Shown piece by piece: positions 40,146 to 40,170 of a DNA stretch of 40,170 bases. The notes under the pieces are model-generated. The model was not told the DNA's origin. It made no database searches and was given only the letters and a program-made list of their open reading frames with translations. Each line of letters opens with the position of its first letter. Position 1 is the stretch's first letter. The position numbers and the translations under genes are program-made. Source of the DNA: Phaeobacter gallaeciensis DSM 26640 (GTDB lineage: Bacteria; Pseudomonadota; Alphaproteobacteria; Rhodobacterales; Rhodobacteraceae); contig NC_023143.1 in the NCBI RefSeq assembly GCF_000511385.1, positions 1 to 40,170 on the forward strand, in the 5' to 3' direction.

Positions 40146-40170
40146 ATGCTCCATAAGCCCAAGGGGGCAG
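40146..40170 (+). CDS. Partial gene running off the right edge
   Basis: A strong AGGAGG site lies 4 nt before the ATG at 40146, and eight codons are visible (MLHKPKGA). If the two window ends are joined, the frame stops after 13 codons (MLHKPKGAGVLQL), so either the gene continues beyond the window or the join is not exact. Confidence 0.45.

Noticed and set aside
1..40170. Integrase, attachment sites, transposases, CRISPR arrays, tRNA or rRNA genes
   Set aside because: None was seen on either strand; tRNAs cannot be excluded without a covariance-model search.
40146..40170. Closing the window into a circle
   Set aside because: The gene starting at 40146 would be only 13 codons long across the join, so I do not claim that the window is a complete circle.

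Overview
The window looks like most or all of a temperate siphovirus that lives as a plasmid (a phage-plasmid) in an alphaproteobacterium, most likely a marine Rhodobacteraceae (Roseobacter-group) host. The evidence is a RepA/RepB/RepC (repABC-type) replication and partition module, which is typical of that class; an HK97-type head and lambda-like tail module with a GTA-style tail chaperone; and no integrase or attachment site anywhere in the window. I have no database access, so the taxonomy is inference. The right edge cuts through the start of a gene, so I cannot prove that the window is a closed circle.

Layout. (1) 1-3348, plus strand: parA/repA, parB/repB and repC, with two perfect palindromes inside parB that look like centromere sites and a probable counter-transcribed RNA between repB and repC. 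(2) 3370-5765: a small zinc-ribbon gene on the minus strand, then four small plus-strand genes served by three near-identical ~100-bp promoter cassettes, each carrying two copies of a GGTRCTGTAGYACC operator. A strong bidirectional terminator closes the block. (3) 5803-29190, minus strand: the late operon read right to left as HNH, terS, terL, portal, ClpP-like protease, capsid, head-tail connectors, tail tube, tail chaperone with a -1 frameshift, tape measure, tail tip, fibres, holin-like proteins, endolysin and Rz/Rz1. (4) 29316-35017, minus strand: the early replication operon (small HTH protein, DNA methyltransferase, two small genes, zinc-binding primase, helicase) and a gene of unknown function at the late-operon boundary. 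A 250-bp AT-rich stretch with eight GTTAC/GTAAC motifs lies after the helicase and may be a phage origin or regulatory cluster. (5) 35268-38316: a lipoprotein moron, a divergent pair of small HTH regulators (repressor/Cro style), a LuxR-type receptor, a complete LuxI-type acyl-homoserine-lactone synthase and a third HTH regulator. (6) 38434-40170, plus strand: a run of small early or accessory genes.

The most interesting part is region 5. The LuxR and LuxI proteins keep the diagnostic residues of their families, at family-like spacing. Both genes sit inside the phage immunity region rather than in a separate cargo island. Seven copies of one 16-bp operator (about TCCAYWTATARVWKGA) occur at the repressor/Cro divergent promoter (two), the luxR promoter (two) and directly after luxI in front of the third regulator (three, spaced exactly 20 bp apart, with the first overlapping the luxI stop codon). 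The layout suggests that the phage repressor controls its own quorum-sensing circuit, or is counteracted by it, so that lysogeny could depend on the density of lysogens. The HTH regulators have no visible self-cleavage (S24) domain, so induction is unlikely to follow the LexA/RecA route of lambda CI.
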